Origin: Erythrophleum ivorense
Lineage: Eukaryota; Streptophyta; Magnoliopsida; Fabales; Fabaceae
Length of the DNA: 64,000 nucleotides
Reading direction: 5' to 3'
Assembly (NCBI GenBank): GCA_026724425.1
Contig: JAIUCV010000004.1
Coordinates: forward strand, 9,682,001 to 9,746,000
This document shows positions 60,320 to 64,000 of the stretch, in pieces (position 1 is the stretch's first letter; each line of letters begins with the position of its first letter). A model generated the notes under the pieces. The model searched no databases. It was not told where the DNA came from and saw nothing but the letters and a program-made list of their open reading frames with translations. Made by a program: the position numbers and the translations under genes.

Positions 60320-62445
60320 AGACCAAAATGTCAAGTCGGCGTAATTGATCACTCCTTAGACCAAGTGGAGAATCAAACCACACTGCTTGGCAAACAGACA
60401 TACTAAGAATATGTGGGTAATTGATTCATCCAATCGCTTGCAGAACGAGCAAGTAATAAATATTGTTTATGGTGTCCAATGCAAAACATTAAACAATATA
60501 ATTAAAAGAAGGTAATCAACTTAAACAAGAAAACAGATCCTCTTCTCCAAGATGAGATTTAAATGGATTAGATCTTATCAAGATAATTCAAGTTTTAATT
60601 TTTAAAATTTAATATATATATTTTTATTTTAAAAGAAGCAAAAAAAAAAATGAATTTTCCTACTGTGAACTTCAGAAAAAGGATGATTATGATTAAAAAA
60701 AAAATTTAAACCATCCAAATTGAATTTGAATTATCTAAATCTCCTCTTAAAAGAGCGCACAAAAATTAGGTTACTTGAATAGCCATAAATTAATCAAACC
60801 TGCTTTGCATTATACCAATATTCTTAAATGACTATCAGCTTTTTCAAATTTCAACATCTCTTTTCTTGAACTTTCACTCTATTAGGTTATGTTTCATAGA
60901 GTAAAAAAATTTTAAGAAAATAAAAATGAGAATGAAATGAAATTCCCTAATTTAAAATCACAGTTGGTATGACATATAAATAAATAGAAATACCTTTTTA
61001 TTTTAGTGTTTGGTAAAGTTGAAATAGTATAAGAATTGAAATAAAAAGTAAGCAAATGACCAAAATATCCTTAGAGCCCAAACAAAATTAAAAGCTATTT
61101 TTTTAATTACCATAAAACAAAAAAAATACAATTGAGGACTTTGAATTAAAGATATTTATAATTTTATATTAAAATGCCTTAAATTTGAAGTTATTTTGAA
61201 GGATTCATGCACAAAAAATTTTAACTACATAATAAAATTATAAATCATGATCTCATGTTCAAAGTTTTGATTCTTGGGGTTTTCAGAATAATTTCAAAAT
61301 TTAAGGTTTTTTAATATAAAATATTACACTCATTTAGACAAAATGATATTTTTTTTCTTCTATTTCCATCTTCAACAGTAACTTTCCTTACTAATTTGGA
61401 TGTAATGAATAGCTTCACAAAAATGAGATAGAATCCATCAAGCATTCCTCTTCCAACTTACCAAACACACATTTCATTTTTGCTATCTCTTGCTCTCTCC
61501 CTTTCCTCATCTTCCTTTTTTATTCTACCAAACACACTTTTATAGTTCATCCTCATTAGCTTCAACTTCTTGAAAGCAAATGAATCTTGCAAAATAGGGG
61601 CATTTCTTTGCCCAAGCAAAAGTGCAAGACAACAATAATTATGATAATTCTACAAAATATATATTTTTGGCAAGATTTGCAATTTTCTCATGTATTTCCA
61701 TCTTCTTTGTCTTGGTCTTTGTCTCTATCCCTATGAGTTTACCAAAAATAAAGTATCTCTTTTCTTCTTACACTCTATCTTTTTTTTTTTCTAGACTCAT
61801 AACAATAAAGCTGTTGCAACATCGATTCAACAACAAAATTGAACAATTTATACTTGTTTTCCTAGTTCTAGGCTGGTTTAGTATTAAATCAATTGGTTCA
61901 TTTGTCTTTGGTTTTAAAGGTCATCTGGACTTGGACTAAATTACTAGCTAGTTAATTGATTTTATGATCCAATTAGCCAACTTGGTCTAGTTTTCAAAAC
62001 CATGGTTATTATTATGGACTAGTGAACTACAACTAAGCATATAGGCACAATTCAATATTAAATTTTTATATATATAAAGAATGTATATCATCATGAACTA
62101 GAAGAAACTCTTTTATAAAAGGAAAAAAAATGATGCTTTTTTAATAAGGTAGCTAGGCAAGGGTGATTTAACATATTTTGTGGCCTAAAACAAAACTTTA
62201 ATATGAGGCCTTTTATTTATTTAAACTCTCAAAAATTACAAGAAAATAATAATATCTATAAAAAATATAAATAAAAAAACTATAATATAAATTAAAAATA
62301 AAAAATAGTTAAAGGTTAAAATATTAGAACATGAGGTCCCTTGATTGCAAAAGATATCATTTAATAAAGTCCTTCATTAGAATGATATTGCTAATTGTTT
62401 CTTACCATCACAACAAAGAGTAGAATAACTTCAAATCTTATATAA
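60320..62445. other. AT-rich intergenic region, no gene seen
   Basis: No supportable gene. TTACCAAACACA and TACCAAACACAC motifs near 61459 and 61525, with TTTGGTAAAG near 61009, suggest nested MITE remnants, but paired ends could not be set. The 105-residue open frame at 61622-61939 is hydrophobic low-complexity and has no recognisable homology. Confidence 0.5.
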
Positions 62446-62447
62446 TA

Positions 62448-62680
62448 TTCCTTTCGATCTCATATATAAGAAATTTTTTAAAAATTTAATTTAATCAAAA
62501 ATATAAAAAATAAATTACTAATGTTTAGTATATTAATTATAATATTCCAATTATACATTCTATTAAATGAGTTTTTTAAATTATGAGTAGTAATTGTTAT
62601 TAATTTTTTTAAAAAGTGTATACATTGAATAGGGACATTTCTAAAAAATAATTTTTATTTGAGACAAAATGAAAAAAGAT
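62448..62680. mobile_element. Possible degenerate Stowaway-type MITE
   Basis: The left end TTCCTTTCGATCTCATATAT and the right end read backwards (CTTTTTTCATTTTGTCTCAAA) resemble diverged Stowaway termini, with TA on both sides. The inverted repeat is poor, so this is tentative. Confidence 0.45.
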
Positions 62681-64000
62681 TAATTACCTTTAACTAACTT
62701 TCTTAATCTTTGTAAGTTAATTATTTATTTTTTATATATGAAATAAGAGAAAACACTAAACAGATTATATGTAATCAAGCGAAAGAGTTTGACTTCCTCA
62801 CTCGTTTAAGAAACCTTGATTGCTTGAGTTGAAACAATGGAGTTTAGGAAGGTGGCGATGTGTATGATCTAAATGACTACTTTTAGTTATGAAACCTTTC
62901 CTTCTAATCTTGGTTTTGAATTGACTATGGGTTGGGTCACTGAAACGTAGAATAATAGCTTTTCACTCAAATGAGAGAGAATGGAGAGTTCGAGTGCTAT
63001 TAAAAATGAGATGAGAAAGTTAAAAAATTGTTTTATTGTAGAATATATGAATATTAGTGTGTTGGAAATGAGAGAAAAAAAAAAGGAGTGGTGAGAAATA
63101 ATTAATTATTTACATTTAATTCACCTAGTGATGGAGAATAAGAAAAGCAACCATTAGTGTGTTGGAAATGAAAGATATTGATAGAAAAATAAATTAAGGA
63201 AAAAAGGAGGTTGTTGGGATAGTGATTAGGTTAATTAATTAATATAAATGAGAAATAATAATATTTATTAGGTAGTTAGAAAATTTTGGGGCCTTAACTT
63301 ATAAAGAATATTTTAAAATAAATTTGATTTTTTTCTTATAATTAAAGATAATTTAAATTAAATTTTTATAATTATATAAATTATAATATACTCTTATAAA
63401 ATTATGAGGCATAAAATTTTGTAAAGCCTAAAGCAAGGGCTTCAGTTGCTTGACCCGACAGCTGGCTCCCAGCAAGGTTGAAAATTTTCTCATTGCTATT
63501 TTTAATTTTGAACTCTTTTTAGGGAAAAAAATAGCTATCCTCAAATGCTATTGTACATAAGTTATAATTTATTTTTAATATGGTAGTAAAGATAACTAAA
63601 TTAATTTTAAACTCAAACATAATATTATGATTTTAATTTCACTATAGCTTTAAAGGTGCCAAAGTAATTTTATTTTTGAAGGAAAACATATTGTGTGAAA
63701 AATTAAGTTCATTGATAGAAAGTAAGTTGAAGGAGAAGTATTTGCAATACATATATATATATTAAATGTTAAAAGATTCTAAGAATATTTTTAAAACAAA
63801 AAAGATATTAAATTTAATTTAATCAAATTTTAAGAGAAGTTAATATAATTTACCTTAACATACATTGTAAAATCTTTTTTTAATTTATTTTTTTGGTTAA
63901 CTTTAGTACACTATATTTTTTTTAAAAATAAAATTACTTCATTACTTTTATTATTAAATTAAGAATCAAATTTCAGTTTTACAATAAAATGTTTAATTAC
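62681..64000. other. AT-rich sequence at the right edge, repeat remnants only
   Basis: No gene seen. TTAGTGTGTTGGAAATGA recurs at 63054 and 63154. Around 63400-63475, GCCTAAAGCAAGGGCTTCAG...CTTGACCC loosely mirrors AGCTAGGCAAGGGTGATT near 62152 and may be the other end of a decayed 1.3 kb element. Confidence 0.45.

Noticed and set aside
1..64000. CRISPR arrays, rRNA or tRNA genes
   Set aside because: No regularly spaced direct repeats with unique spacers, no rRNA core motifs and no complete tRNA cloverleaf were seen. Repeats here are adjacent tandem units or transposon ends.

Overview
This 64 kb window is nuclear DNA from a flowering plant, most likely a eudicot. It has AT-rich intergenic DNA full of microsatellites, intron-rich genes with GT-AG splice sites, and plant-specific families. 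The species cannot be fixed from the sequence. I assembled four complete protein-coding genes by hand from splice sites and reading-frame continuity; all four join without a frame break. No tRNA, rRNA or CRISPR array was found.

Layout: (1) 1-1260 is the minus-strand remnant of a LINE open reading frame 2 that runs off the left edge. (2) 5326-12506 (+) is a 14-exon nucleobase-ascorbate transporter of the NAT1 type (519 aa). (3) 14.2-22.3 kb is a gene-free zone built of local duplications: a degenerate tandem triplication, GT/GA microsatellites, a minisatellite and a Stowaway MITE. (4) 22.3-27.6 kb is AT-rich and apparently empty. (5) 28402-36903 (+) is a 9-exon gene for a 674-aa multi-pass membrane protein of unknown function. 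(6) 39999-43957 (-) is a 3-exon SUMO gene (101 aa) whose 3.5 kb first intron holds a LINE 3' end and a hAT-like MITE. (7) 44.5-49.2 kb is mostly degraded transposon DNA: a decayed coding remnant, a 5'-truncated LINE with poly(A) and target-site duplication, and a second Stowaway copy. (8) 51783-54322 (+) is a 3-exon secreted GH17 endo-1,3-beta-glucanase with a C-terminal X8/CBM43 domain (478 aa). (9) 56670-60314 is a 3.6 kb TG...CA element with an exact 5-bp target-site duplication, read here as a very long solo LTR. (10) 60.3-64 kb is AT-rich with decayed transposon traces.

The genes do not form a pathway: they serve transport, membrane (unknown), post-translational modification and cell-wall/callose metabolism. 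What unifies the window is transposon traffic. Every gene carries at least one recognisable or probable insertion in an intron, and no insertion disrupts an exon. The most notable gene-level observation is that the glucanase has two in-frame candidate signal peptides, one in exon 1 and one inside intron 1, which meet the mature protein at the same residue.
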